NCBI RefSeq assembly: GCF_024868665.1
Contig: NC_079914.1
Span: 5,733,984 to 5,797,983, forward strand
DNA length: 64,000 nt
Direction: 5' to 3'
DNA from: Triplophysa rosa
Lineage: Eukaryota; Chordata; Actinopteri; Cypriniformes; Nemacheilidae
The notes beneath the pieces are model-generated. The model was given only the letters and a program-made list of their open reading frames with translations. It searched no databases and was not told the DNA's origin. Every line of letters begins with the position of its first letter. Within the stretch, counting starts at the first letter, position 1. Shown one piece after another: positions 22,621-34,616 of this stretch. The translations under genes were made by a program, and so were the position numbers.

Positions 22621-23804
22621 CACACTTTATGCACATATTATGTTGTTTTACTGATGGAATAGCTACAAGAAGGTGTGAGCCATCATAAATGCTTTTGAAG
22701 GCAATGTGTCTACAGATTTAGGAGCTGGCTTATTTACACCAGTTACATTTATAAGGGGAATGAGCAAATCATTTCCACTCCCACCTGTTTTTTTTATTTT
22801 AAGCTTACTCTTATGACATATTGAATGTGTATGTGCACATTGTGCGTCTTCAGTGTTTATGCCCTGTTTGTTTTACTTATCCCTCTTTTGACTATTCTAT
22901 TTGCCTGCCCTGTTTTGCCTGTCTTGCCCTTAGTCACCAATCTTATACTTCGATGTCACACTTGCACTGTTTGTGGATGTCTGAGCTTGGTTGACTATTT
23001 ATTTACTTCTTTATTTTCTTTATTGCAATTAGGTTGTCAACTTTGACTCATCCTGAGTGGTCCATCACAGGTCGAAGCTGTAGGCTATAGTTTTCCATAT
23101 GGAGGTTGTGTTGTTTTTAAGGAATTTTCTCTTTTTGAGAATAAGGTCTGTCACGTTGGGACAAATCTGCCTGAATTGTGGCAAAAACAAAATGTAACTT
23201 TTCTCAATTTAGACCATATCCTTTCCAATTTTTGTGTTCTGTTTAGCTGAAAGTTGAATTTCTTGTTTGTGTTTTAATTTTCTCTTCATTATTTTAAGGG
23301 GGCATGCCACTTTTAAAGGACGTTCTGGAGGTTCTGGATTTTCTTTTTTGTTCTAAAAAAACTCAATAGGAACATGAAAAGTATTTGATCTGTTGAGGAC
23401 TACATTCAGCAGCTTGGAAACACCTGGTACAGAGGAGTTGTGTGAATCAAACAACATTTTCTTTAAAGAAATCAAGAGGAGGGTATATTATCTTCACCAG
23501 TCAGGCACAGGAGAACCTTATCAAAGGGTAAAAACTAAATCAGTGTTTATGTCTCTAGTTTTATATAAAGAAAATATGTGTACTCTTGTAGCATTACTAG
23601 TATGGTATGGTACTGGAATTATACTGATAATGATAAATTATGCTAATATAATAAAATTCTTACGTTGCGAGAAAATATAAGTTTATTAAAAATTTTCTTA
23701 AAAAAGTTATTTTAATAATACCTAGCAAAAATCTAAATGTCATTGAACATAGAATAGAATAAGCATAATAAAGACTTCAGCTATCATAGAATATAATGCC
23801 GTCA

Positions 23805-23814
23805 GCGCATGCGT
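23805..23814 (+). promoter_or_regulatory. NRF1-like site upstream of A3
   Basis: GCGCATGCGT, about 132 bp before the A3 start codon; the surrounding promoter differs from A1 more than the motif does. Confidence 0.45.
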
Positions 23815-23945
23815 GTTGTCACCACGCACTAAGTTACACAGACGCTGTGATACTTCGCCTCGTTTCTTCAGACCAGAAACAAAATTTTGTAATCAGCTTA
23901 CCAAGTTACTTTATTTGGATGGTTTCCATTATAAACTAAACCAAG

Positions 23946-25635
23946 ATGTTCAAAAGGTATGTATAATATGAAATATAATCAGACGTCTAAATGGACAACG
24001 GCATGTGGTCACCTGTAGCTAGCACCTGCTGTTAGCCTCTATTTATTTTCTTACAAAATAGTCATCATTTAGTGACCATACGATTAAATTTTAGACTAAA
24101 GTAGTTTGGTAAAGTCTACCTTAGAAAATGTATTGGTATAATGTATAAATTAAACCTTTATTTGATTATTTTTTAGCATTAGCTGGTGTAGGCCATGAGA
24201 ACGATAGGTGCACAACGTGTTTTTTTGCTCTTAGTTACATATTATATACTGATAAACACAATTTATACCATTTACAATTAATATATTGATGAGAAAGAAG
24301 TTTAAAATATTTATGTGTATTTTTAAGATATCAAGTAATGCTGGACAAAATATACTTTTTGGCAAAACACAAGAGATTAAGAATATTGTCCAAATTCTGA
24401 TACCGTAACAAAGACAATACAAGTTGTAAAATTATGTTGCTTATTGTTCATCAAAGTTACTGTATGAAGTAATGTTAATAAATGAGACCTTTTGTAAAGT
24501 GACATTGATGTTGGGTGATGGGGGTTTGGCTCACAGTCAGAGTTTCATCTCTTGGCTATGTGAAGGCCACTCTTCTTTCAGATCGGTGTCACTTTGTGCA
24601 TAGGGAAGTCTGGAGCACGAAAAGGGTCTTCAGCAAACTGTTAGAAGCATATCCTCTTAGGTGTTTTTGTATGCAGTAGCATTAAGATTAATCTTCACTG
24701 AAATGGAGAGGCTAAAACAAACTGGTCAACTAAAAAAGGAGGAGCATTTTACACTAACAATGTTGTGTTTTTCTCAAAATGGGGAAATACTGTATAAGGG
24801 AAGAGTCACCCACCAGGCTGATGTCCTTAATGTCCTTCTTTTTCTTTTGTTTCTAAAGTTTGTATATCATCTGGGTACTTCTGACATTTACTAGAGGTGA
24901 GCAATAAACAGACAAACAAACACTGTATAATTAATGCCACAAGTACAATGCCAAACTGTGTTTGCACTTATTTGCAGGTTCTCCAGTTCTGGAAAAGAAT
25001 TACCTGTCAAAATATGAAGGTTTTGTTGGAAAATCTATGATAATGTCTTTTCCTTTCAATGGCAATATATCTGAAGTGAATTCTGTACACTGGAGAGATG
25101 GTAATGGCAAGCCTGTGTATGACATTACCAATGGCACGGGAAAAGCTGGTCCAAAGTACGAGGGAAGAGCTAGTTTCTCTTGGGAGAATGGAAATTTCAC
25201 CATCAAAATCATACATCTTCAAAACACAGATGAAGGAGAACATACAATTTATTTCACTGCCTCGCAACACTCTATTAAAATACAGATTTCTGTTAAGGGT
25301 GAGTAAAATGTAAAGAAAAGACAAGTATTTGAAGAAAGTATTGTTTATGTGTTTATTGTTTGTTGTTTAGAATTGTAATGCTGCTAATGATTGATAAAGA
25401 CAAACTAATGTTAAGTAATATTAAATCTAATTCATTTGTTGTTTTAACAGAGAGACCAGAAGAAAGGGAACAAATTGAACCAAAATCAATCTCTTCTGTA
25501 AATGAGCTTTCTGCTGTTCTGATTGTAGCTGGGAAAATTCTTGCCTTTGGTATTTATTGTATGTGCTATTTACTCTGTTTTAAACCATTTATGGTTTGTT
25601 GTTATAAGCTAATAATCAGCTATTTCCAGCAATGA
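23946..25635 (+). CDS. A3: V-type Ig protein without canonical cysteines, longest tail
   Basis: Four exons: 23,946-23,956, 24,859-24,896, 24,978-25,298 and 25,451-25,635, giving 184 residues. The signal peptide (MFKSLYIIWVLLTFTRG) is nearly that of A1. The V domain keeps GFVG, HW, KPVYDI and NTDEGEH but has Phe41 and Ile at the two cysteine positions, and many substitutions elsewhere (MIMSFPF against GLLPFSL in A1). The last exon reads through the point where A1 stops. It adds a Cys- and Tyr-rich hydrophobic stretch, FGIYCMCYLLC, then a basic and hydrophobic end, so the product is probably membrane-spanning. Whether a further splice site just inside this exon is used (TTTG/GTATTT) cannot be settled here. 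Confidence 0.7.
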
Positions 25636-25990
25636 GACTTTTGTACAAGGAAAATATTGGGTCAGTATTTTTTCTGTTGTCAGTATGTACTCTATTAAGC
25701 AGCATTAGAAGGTATTAATGCAGGCTGAAATGCAATAGGTTGTACTAAAATTACGTTTGGCAAGTATTGTTTTGTACTTGTGAATCAATACTTGACAGCA
25801 TTTCTTAATGTTACATTCTTAATGTTATTTGTGCCTCATTCTGTCAAACATAGCTTAATATTTCATCCAGATCACAGTCATATTTGTCCCAAATTTGTTA
25901 GTAGATCTAAATTCTGCAGCTTGACACAACAAATTAACACATTTATAACATATGGACTTATTAAAATGTATACTGTACATGCACTATACG

Positions 25991-26410
25991 TGTCACGATC
26001 ACCAGTTGGAGTGCCCTGCAGATTCACAAATAGGGCACTCTCTCCATCACCCAGACTGCCATTACGCACTACATTTCCCATAATCCATTGTTGGACTCAT
26101 TATGTTGATCACTATCACCTGTGTACCTGTTCCACTCTGTGTATTTAAACCCTGTTGTCACATTTAATCAGTGTGAAGTCTTGCATGCTACCGTTGCATT
26201 TCTGAGCAGTCTTGTCTTGTTGGATTACACTGTCTTGATTATTGGATTGCATTTTGTTGTGTGAAACTCTGCTGCCTGCCTGCCTTGACCTTTGCCTGTT
26301 ATCTCGATCATGATTGTTTGCTGCCTGCCCTGACTATTGCCTGTACTGTTTTGGATATTAAAGCTGCACTTAGATCTTCCATCCTTTGAGTCTCTGAGCA
26401 GTTTGTAACA
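25991..26410 (+). repeat. LTR-like interspersed repeat, full-length copy (420 bp)
   Basis: Starts TGTCACGATC and ends TTTGTAACA, giving the TG...CA form expected of an LTR. It has a GTATTTAAAC box and a TATTAAAGCTG block near the 3' end. No matching flanking duplication was seen. The truncated copies after A1 and A2 lack its first 46 bp or so. Confidence 0.55.
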
Positions 26411-27426
26411 GTAATGAATGTGTATAAAACATCTGCCAAGTACCACAATTAATATAAACCATTTATAAATAAAATAAAAACTCAAAACAACTGAAAAATA
26501 CCACCAGTAAAAATACTAAAATTTAACAATGAAAAATATATTATAATCATAACATTTAATAAACAGAACTGAACCCGAATAATCCTCATGTTGTTTGCTT
26601 GTGCTGACGTGTAAATGTCATATATGTTCTCTGTGTCACATGTATGAGTGTGTTTAGGTGGAGCTCGAGTAAAGTGTGGAAAAGCGTAATGATGTGATGC
26701 TTTTACTGTCTCAGATGTGATCGCTGTAAGGATGGACAAAATGTCCCTCATTTGAGTTTGTGACACGGCATACTGCAGTAATGATGCTACAAATTCATCT
26801 TTGTCATCAAGGAAATAAATTACATAATTAAAATATATTACAATAGAACAGTTCTTTTAATTTGTAATAATATTTTGCAATATTTCAATTTTTTGCCATC
26901 ATCAAGAGACTGTTCCAAAATATAAAATAATTGCATGTTTTATATTTGGATAGCTCAACTTTTCCTTGAATAATTCTTAATAATTCTTGAATAAGTTTGA
27001 ATAATTCTTAATATTTTTTTAATTAAACTTAATTTTTAATTGTTGTGTAATAAATTGCTTGAAATAAAACTGTAATCATAATGAGATTTGGTTTATGGGC
27101 AGAATCTCAGTGACATATTGATCATCTCCTTCAGCTGGAAGAGGATTTGGGGGAACTTCCCGGGGAACGGTGGGTGAGGGTGGGGCTGCATGTTTGTATG
27201 AGGTAGACGTAGACCTCATTAGTGAACTAGTTATCCGCTACCATCCCTGTGGTAGTAAGCTAAAGTCCACTAGCATAGTTAGCCAACAGGAGAATGCTGG
27301 CAAGTGGTTACAGATTTAAGATCTCTGACCAAAATTGGCTGGCTATGCAACTAGCACTAATATTAAAGGTAAGGAAGCTCCATAAATGAATACCGTTCTT
27401 TTCGAAAAACTGGGTAATTGTCGGCC

Positions 27427-27430
<4 letters not shown>

Positions 27431-27481
<51 letters not shown>
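27431..27481 (+). repeat. CT microsatellite (unit 3)
   Basis: About 25 CT repeats, equivalent to those at 6,211 and 17,441. Confidence 0.93.
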
Positions 27482-27485
<4 letters not shown>

Positions 27486-29323
27486 CTCTGTAACCTCTCT
27501 TTCCATTTTTGATGGCTGGACTTATGCTTCAGTTTATCATCTGATTTTACTCAGTGACTCTAGGCTACATAGGACGGGGTGGAACCAGTGGTGTAGTCTA
27601 CGTGATATGCAGGTATACGCCGTATACCCACTAGAAAAGATAAAGAATTTCCGTATAACGTTACCCACTTAAAAATGAGCGATGATACGTAACAACATTG
27701 TTTTGTGTCAGGAAAGTCCAACGCACTGTCCATTGGTGCATGAAACAAAAGGAGATCATGAAAAGCAAGCATTTAAACTAACACTTTCAGTGTTTTCGTA
27801 AGCCTGCACATGAAGCTACTGGCGCTTCGGGTGATGCTGCAGCTGCAGCAGGTGTTACAGAAAATGAGCCAGATGAGACTCATGCTACGCTATACGCGGG
27901 GTCCCCATTCCTCGCGATAGTGTTCCAGTGTCGCAATTGCGCACTCTGTTCGCCGGTGTATTATACTTTCTGCTGATAACCCCCCCCACACACACTTTTA
28001 CACACAAGAAAGAAAATTGATGTCTTATGCTGCTATGGCGCACTCCATGCCACTAGCAAGCGGATGAATGCGAAAGGCAGTCTGAGCGAGGGGTGTTTCT
28101 CCAGTGACTTTGATTGGAGGTTGCTGGGTGGGTGTTTGTAGGGAGTGGGGGGCTTGTTGGTTGTGGTTTGGGGCATTTCATTTGTTGGGACTGTGTGGGT
28201 CTGGTCTGGTCGGTCTTGTTTTGTGGTCGCTGTCGGACAACAGAGGAATAAAGTTAATTATGCCATTACTATTTTTCCCTGGTTGTTCCTTTTTCTGGTG
28301 TCGATTGCGGAATGGGACCGGGTTGGACCTGCACGGTTTCGGCGGGTGGGGCTTCCTGGGTCGCGGGTGGTGGGCTCTCCCTCTTCTTCGTGGACGTTTG
28401 CTCGGTGGCTTTGGTCGGGGTCACTGAGTGCAGCTATGACACGTCAGAGGAGATCAGACCCTCCCGGCTGAGACTGGTTTCTCCCGAGGTTTTTTTCTCC
28501 ATTTATTCATCATTGGAGTTTGGGTTCCACGCCACAGCAGTGCAGTGTTGGCTTGCTCACCGGGAGACTGCATTTATTTATTCATTTATTAGATATTATT
28601 TATTATAATGATCTTGCTTGGTCTACAAGGAAGGCTTGTCCGGTGACTTCTGGTGTGAGAACGCTGGTGCGTCTGTGCTGCCGCTTCATGCTGGTTACCT
28701 GTTTGTTTGTTTATTTGGTTTGTTTGTTTGTTTATTGGCGGATACGTTTTTGGATATGTTTTTGATGGGATTCGACAGATCTGGATTATTTGGATTATTT
28801 ACTGGACTACTTTCACTCAATATGATTTGTGTGACTGACCTGGCTTTTTTGTTTTTTTCCTCGGGATCCTGCCACACTGATCAGCTGCGAGCCCTCTCCA
28901 TTCCTTTCCATATCCTTTGCGACATCTGATACAGTGAGTCTCCACTCTCTTTGTCATTTTGTGGTGTCAATCCTCGGTATGGCTGGTTAGCCTTCCCTTC
29001 CGTGGATTGTGTGGTTTGTGGATTCGATACGGTTCTGGCTAATGTACTTAAACTGATAAGATATTGTGTGGGTCCCATTGGTTTTTGGTCATGTCGACGC
29101 GTAATCATATGCAGAGTTTGCTCTTTGGTCTTCTTGTGCTGTTTTTGGCTGACGTCAATAAAGTGATCTCTCCCGAGATGGCTCTGCAATTTTCTTCTGC
29201 TCAACTTAGAACTTTAAAAGGATCTTTCCGTCTGGCTCCGGACACTTATAAATGGTGTGAACAACTTGGAATTTTACGCCGACCCCGCTACATGCACCGT
29301 TCACAGAAGAAACTTATCACTGC

Positions 29324-29913
29324 TTGTCTTTAAATAGTATTCCGGTTATCTGTACCAACACCCGTGCTCTTAGTAAAAAACAACAGGAAAATCGTGTACT
29401 CAACCTTGGAAATCTGAGACCATTACGCTTCGATCCCGTCCTTGCACACTGCGATATTTCATCCTCAGATATGAGATGTGCGCTACTGAACACTCGCTCT
29501 TTAACTGATAAAGCATTGGTGCTAAATGACATTATCATTGAAGCAAATCTGGATATGCTACTTTTGACGGAAACTTGGCAGGTGCCAAATGACATTTTCA
29601 ATTCAAACCTCTTAACTCCACCTGGGTACATCTATTTTTCTCAACCTCGTCTCCATCGTAGAGGTGGAGGGTTGGCTATAGTTTGTCGTGGGAGTATCAA
29701 AATATCTAAGATTGAGTTCCATGACGTTGTATCTTTTGAATATCTTGCACTTAAAATGACTGGAATAACATCTATGGCTATAATCTTAATTTATCGACCT
29801 CCAAAACTTCATGCAGACTTTTTCTCTGAGATTAGTGAGTTACTCACTCTTGTCTGTGCTAGTTATTCATCTGTAATTTTTCTTGGTGACTTTTCTTGGT
29901 ACAATGCAACGAA
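29324..29913 (+). pseudogene. LINE endonuclease domain, broken
   Basis: The frame shows NTRSLTDKA, LLTETW, GGGLA, YRPPK and FLGDF, the landmarks of the apurinic-type endonuclease of non-LTR elements. After FLGDF the expected NIHVD region is deleted or altered and the frame stops at 29,914. Coding sense resumes in another frame (NELISVLD at about 29,908), and a second shift near 29,958 restores the frame that leads into the reverse transcriptase (QHVTFATHSRGHILDRIYTSG). The endonuclease is therefore not functional. Confidence 0.85.
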
Positions 29914-29995
29914 TTGATATCTGTTCTGGATTGTTTGGACTGTTCTGGATTGAACTCAACATGTAACTTTTGCTACTCACTCCAGGGGTCATATA

Positions 29996-32278
29996 TTGGA
30001 CCGTATATATACATCTGGCTTATATAATATTCTTGTTAGTGGAACTGATTTTGCCTTTTCAGATCACAAACTCCTAAATTTCAGTTTTAGTTTCCCTACA
30101 TCTGTATCGCCTGTGAAAAAAATGCTCACTTATCGTAAAATTTGTTCTGCGGATCCATCTGCATTCTCTGAGTCAATAAGGGCTTCTTTATTGTCAGATT
30201 GTTTACTATCTAACTGTCCATCAGAAATATGCAGCATCTATAATAATTCCTTTTTCCAAATACTTGAGAAACATGCTCCTGTTAAAACTAGACTGGTTCC
30301 ATCTACACATGTTTCATCCTGGTTCACTCCGGAACTCCGAGCAATGAAAGCTATGGGACGTCGCTTGGAAAGACTGTGCAGGAAATCTGGACTCATTGTG
30401 CACTCCTTGGCCTTGAAAGAACATTTGCTCAACTACCGTACAGCCCTCAATGCTGCAAGATCCTCACATTTCTCTTCTACTATTAAGAATTCTATGTGCA
30501 GGCCCAAATCTCTGTTTGCTATGGTTAACAAGCTCACTAACCCTCCACAACATGTTATTTCTGGCTCTGAGGTGCTTGTAAATAACTTTTATCATTTATT
30601 TTCAAACAAATTGAAGTCAATCACTGAATTCATTTCCAAAGACACCCCTTATACAACTGACTCAAATGCTCACTTGATGTCAGCTGACTCGGCTTACTCA
30701 ACAAACTCTCTCTCTGCTTTCACTTTAACTACTTCTGCTGCCATAAGTGATCTAATTGTGAAGTCTAATTCAACATCCTGCCATCTTGATCCAACACCTA
30801 CTGTTTTGCTTAAGATGTGTATTCCTGAAGTTGAACCTTTCATAACACATATGATAAACTGTAGTTTAGCATCTGCCATTGTTCCAGCTGAATTAAAAAT
30901 GGCTTCAGTGACCCCCATTCTTAAAAAAACAGGCCTTGACCATCTAAACATGAACAATTACAGGTCAATCTCAAATTTACCATTCTTGAGTAAAATTCTT
31001 GAAAAAGTTGTGGCTTCACAATTGAGATCTTACCTAAATGCTAATGGACTTTTTGAACCTTTTCAGTCAGGATTTCGCTCATCACATAGCACTGAAACTG
31101 CTCTTCTTCGTGTGGTTAATGACATTCTTCTGTCCAGGGATTCTGGGTCAATTAACATCCTGATTCTTCTCTATCTAAGCTCTGCATTTGACACAGTCTG
31201 CCATGAAATACTCATCTCTCGCCTTTTTGATATCGGTATCACTGGTTCAGCTCTTTCCTGGCTCATTTCCTACATCAGCGACAGAAAATATTATATCACC
31301 ATACAAGTGTATAAATCTGCTACTGCTCCGGTCTCACAGGGTGTTCCTCAAGGGTCAGTTCTGGGTCCACTTCTGTTTATCATTTATATTTCTCCACTTG
31401 GTGACATCATATGCATGCATGGGCTTCAATTTCATTGCTATGCTGATGACATTCAAATTTACCTTACCACCAGCTCTGATAGGATATCCCTGCCTGACTC
31501 ACTTATTGCATGCATCAGGGATATCAAGCATTGGATGTCCTTGAATTTCCTTAAACTAAATAACAACAAAACCGAAATATTGATGATTGGAGCTGCTACC
31601 TCAGTCAAAAGGATGGACCTGTCCTTTGAAATTGATGGGATTCATGTTAAACCTTCTTCATCTGTCCGTAATCTTGGTGTCTTATTTGACACATCTCTAT
31701 CTTTTGCCTCTCATATTTCTTTTGTCGTTAAAAACTCTTTTTTCCATCTTCGTAATATTGCACGACTTCGATCTTCTCTCACTCTAGCTGATGCTGAAAT
31801 CCTAATTCATGCATTAATCACATCACGTCTGGATTATTGCAATGCTCTACTTTTTGGTCTGCCTAAAAAACTCATAGCAAAGTTACAGTATGTTCAAAAC
31901 TCAGCAGCTAGAGTTCTCACCTCCACCAGGCGCTCTGTTCACATTATTTCCCTACTGCATGATCTTCACTGGCTACCTGTGGCATCACGTATTCATTTTA
32001 AGATATTACTTCTAACATTTAAGGCATTAAATGGTCTTGCGCCTCCATATCTGTCTGATCTACTCTGCTCCTACTCTCCTGCCCGGACCCTCAGATCATC
32101 TGAGCTTGGTCTTTTGTCCATTCCTCGTTTTCAGCTGTCCACTGTAGGTGGTAGGTCATTTAGTGTTAATGCTCCTAAATTATGGAATTCGCTACCCCTT
32201 ACACTTCGTAATATATCATCCTTGCCTACCTTCAAGACACAGCTAAAAACGTATCTTTTCAATATGTATTTTGGATAA
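29996..32278 (+). pseudogene. LINE reverse transcriptase frame with altered active site
   Basis: An open frame of 760 residues. Reverse transcriptase landmarks are in order: NNYRSISNLPFLSKILEK, FQSGFRSSHSTETAL, motif A region LLYLSSAFDTV, SQGVPQGSVLGPLLF, YADD (residues 482-485) and FLKLNNNKTE. A C-terminal region ends LPLTLRNISSLPTFKTQLK, typical of the CR1/L2 type. In motif A the first, metal-binding aspartate of the usual LDLS is Tyr393, which should abolish polymerase activity. The start codon shown is only the first Met after the upstream frameshifts; the true protein began with the endonuclease. Confidence 0.9.
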
Positions 32279-32711
32279 TGTGGCTATTTGTGTCCTTATG
32301 TGTTTGTAATGTGTATGTGGATGTGCAAATGTATGTATAGCACTATGTGAAGCGACCTTGAGCTATGGAAAGGCGCTATATAAATAAAACTTCTTCTTCT
32401 TCTATAAACACCAGAGGTGTGGACTCGAGTCACATGACTTGGACTCGAGTCAGACTCGAGTCATGAATTTGATGAATTTTGACTCGACTTGACAAAATGT
32501 GAAGAGACTTGCAATTCGACTTGGACTTTAACATCAGTAACTCGTGACTTCACTTGGACTTGAGCCTTTTGACTTGAAAAGACTTGCTACTTTCCCCAAA
32601 ACCCAAAGATTAAAAAGTATGTTGACGTGGACCGCTCTATCTCTCTCTGTGTTTATGTGCATCTGTGTGTGCTGTCGGCACAACATCCAATCAATTTAGA
32701 TCCACGTTGTT

Positions 32712-32948
32712 TTGATCCGACAGTATCCATCCAATCAAATTGCAGGACAACCAATGAAGAAGAACTGTCAAACAACGTGCCAGTTGGCAAAAATGATACC
32801 AAAGATAGTTTCGCTCCGGTATAAAAACTACGAGGTGGTCAACAAAAAACGAACTGCAATATGCAAAACATACGGGTCGAAGATTACAGATGGAGACCCA
32901 ACAACTTCTAACTTCGTTCGACATTTGAAGTTGCACAAAGAACGGTAA
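32712..32948 (+). pseudogene. BED-type zinc finger fragment of a hAT transposase
   Basis: The open frame ends AICKTYGSKI..TTSNFVRHLKLHKER. This fits the BED finger pattern (Cx2C, then H...H near the end), except that the second cysteine is Tyr (CKTY) and the terminal histidine spacing is RHLKLHKE. The GT at 32,944 (AACGGTAAG) could be a splice donor. BED fingers stand at the N-terminus of hAT transposases. The rest of the transposase is absent, so this is a remnant. Confidence 0.7.
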
Positions 32949-33833
32949 GTTTTGAATGACGCTAACGTTAGCTTATCGGCTAAGTAACTTTGCTAGCTGC
33001 ATAGTTAAATCAATGAGACTGTAAACTCACTGTTAACGTTACATTGCAAACACGTTAAAAGAATCCCTGGGTATAGAGCGATGTATGGCTTAATATATGA
33101 ACAATGGCATTGACTTTATAATTGTGAAATAAAAAACAGTTTAACTCTCACAGTATTCATAAAAAAATATTTTACTAGGAGGCCGCTATTTTTTGCGTCA
33201 GAATCCGTGATGTCAAATGGTTGCGACCTAAACCTGTTCTCTTTCGCAACATCGAAGTACACACGTTTTCCATATCTAACATTAAAATATGACACGTAAA
33301 ACATAAGATCAGATATACAAACACACAGGGACAGTAGGTGGCGGTATGTCCTCTTGACACAAGCCAGCTTGCCAGCCATAAAATAACGCGTTCAGTATTA
33401 GACGTCTGTTCAAGGTGAGCGTGCATTAAATCATAGCTTTAAACTACCGCCTTTGAGACATTTAAGACTATTTAAGACATCAGCATCCACCATAATCGTA
33501 TACTTTATACATTATGAGAATATACTGATAAACACAATAATAATGCTTGCGGTTTGGTTATTTATTCTGTATTAGAGCACACGTGAATATTAGCCCCCGT
33601 CAGCTAATGACCGAGGGAGACAATAACGTTAGGCTACTGATGTTGATAAATCAACATCAAAAAGTCAAAATCTGGATAAAATGCATTGTATAATGGCTAA
33701 AACATCGTGTATATGATAAATTCGAAATGATTTTGGTTATTAATATGCATGTTTGTGTTGTTTCTGACAAACAATATTAAAATGTAGGAAAATACACCAA
33801 ATAGCGTCTTTATTTTCTTTCTTTCTTCTTTTA

Positions 33834-34044
33834 GCATTATATAAAAGGAGGAGCGACAACAGTAAAGGACGAGAGAGAACCAGGCCTGGACTTTACGTTA
33901 TGTTTTATTATGTGTGACCGGCAGTCGACCGTGAGGGAGCTGCCGGCATTTTACTTTCGTTTTGTTGTTTGTTTATTTTATTAAAGTTTTGTTGTTCAAC
34001 GTTCGCCGGTTCCCTCCTCCTTCTTCCTTGCTGTGAACATTGTT
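33834..34044 (+). mobile_element. Partial LTR inside the hAT element
   Basis: Shares TATAAAAGG, ACCAGGCCTGGAC, GCTGCCGGCATTTTACTTTC and GTTCGCCGGTTCCC with the solo LTR at 18,987-19,316, with differences throughout, and ends GTTACA. The upstream part of the LTR is missing. A CA/TA microsatellite follows. Confidence 0.7.
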
Positions 34045-34080
<36 letters not shown>

Positions 34081-34496
34081 TATCCTACAGAACCTTATAT
34101 TTATTGAAGAACTGATTAGTGTGTCGGTGTTTAGTTTGGCTGCCTAGCTGTGCTTGCAACCAGTTTACGTCATCGAAAAAGAACATGGCGGCCTCCTTAG
34201 GTTAAAATGAGTATTACATTTAGGGTTTTTTTAAGAACTGAAAATATTTGATGTGTTTCTAACGACAAATGCTAGTAGTGTAAGGCTATTACAACGCATT
34301 AAGCCATACATCTCTCTATACACCGAGTTTGCTTTAAAGGGACTCGAAAGGACTCGAAACTCAAACTGTAGGACTTGGGACTTGACTTGAGACTTGTCGG
34401 TCTTGACTTGGGACTTGACTCGGGACTTGAGGGCAAAGACTTGAGACTTACTTGTGACTTGCAATACAATGACTTGGTCCCACCTCTGATAAACAC

Positions 34497-34616
34497 CATG
34501 CACTGTGCTGTGTTTTACCTTTCTGTGTTTTTCTTATTTGCTCCTGTAAAGCTGCTTTGGAACAATGCACATTGTGAAAAGCGCTATATAAATAAAATTG
34601 AATTGAATTGAACTTT
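34497..34616 (+). mobile_element. L2-type LINE 3' end with (ATTGA)n tail
   Basis: GAAAAGCGCTATATAAATAA followed by AATTGAATTGAATTG is a typical CR1/L2 3' terminus in fish. Only the last 120 bp or so are present, consistent with 5' truncation during insertion. Confidence 0.75.

Larger units (their letters stand above)
20466..27585 (+). repeat. Segmental duplication unit 3, left part (carries A3)
   Basis: Homology begins at the ACCATGAAATAAAAT sequence that also lies at the end of unit 1 (about 10,770). It runs through the head of the unit (20,586 onward), gene A3 and the CT microsatellite to 27,585, where a hAT element interrupts it. This copy is visibly more diverged than units 1 and 2 are from each other. 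It retains sequence lost from them, including a relic Ig exon near its head and about 460 bp downstream of the A3 last exon. Confidence 0.85.
28105..32403 (+). mobile_element. CR1/L2-type LINE, nearly full length but inactive
   Basis: A GT-rich leader (28,105-29,320, start uncertain) is followed by endonuclease and reverse transcriptase frames. The 3' untranslated end is GCGCTATATAAATAAAAC followed by a (TTC)n tail instead of poly-A, as is usual in the CR1/L2 group. It is inserted inside the 8.1-kb hAT element. The coding part is damaged in the endonuclease domain and in the reverse transcriptase active site. Confidence 0.85.
32412..34488. mobile_element. hAT element with BED-finger relic and GACTTG arrays
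   Basis: Ends are CAGAGGTG and its inverse CACCTCTG. They are flanked by a perfect 8-bp duplication, ATAAACAC (32,404-32,411 and 34,489-34,496). Both subterminal regions (about 32,418-32,590 and 34,336-34,476) are dense in GACTTG and GACTCGAG repeats. The interior carries a BED-finger coding relic and a partial LTR at 33,834-34,044. A TA microsatellite lies at 34,060-34,081. Confidence 0.9.

Noticed and set aside
25991..26410. Firm call of a solo LTR
   Set aside because: TG...CA ends are present but the flanks (ATACG and GTAAT) do not match; kept as LTR-like only.
28104..29333. Frames of about 100 residues before the LINE endonuclease, considered as a LINE ORF1
   Set aside because: No coiled-coil, RNA-binding or zinc-knuckle pattern; overlapping frames in a GT-rich leader are more likely non-coding.
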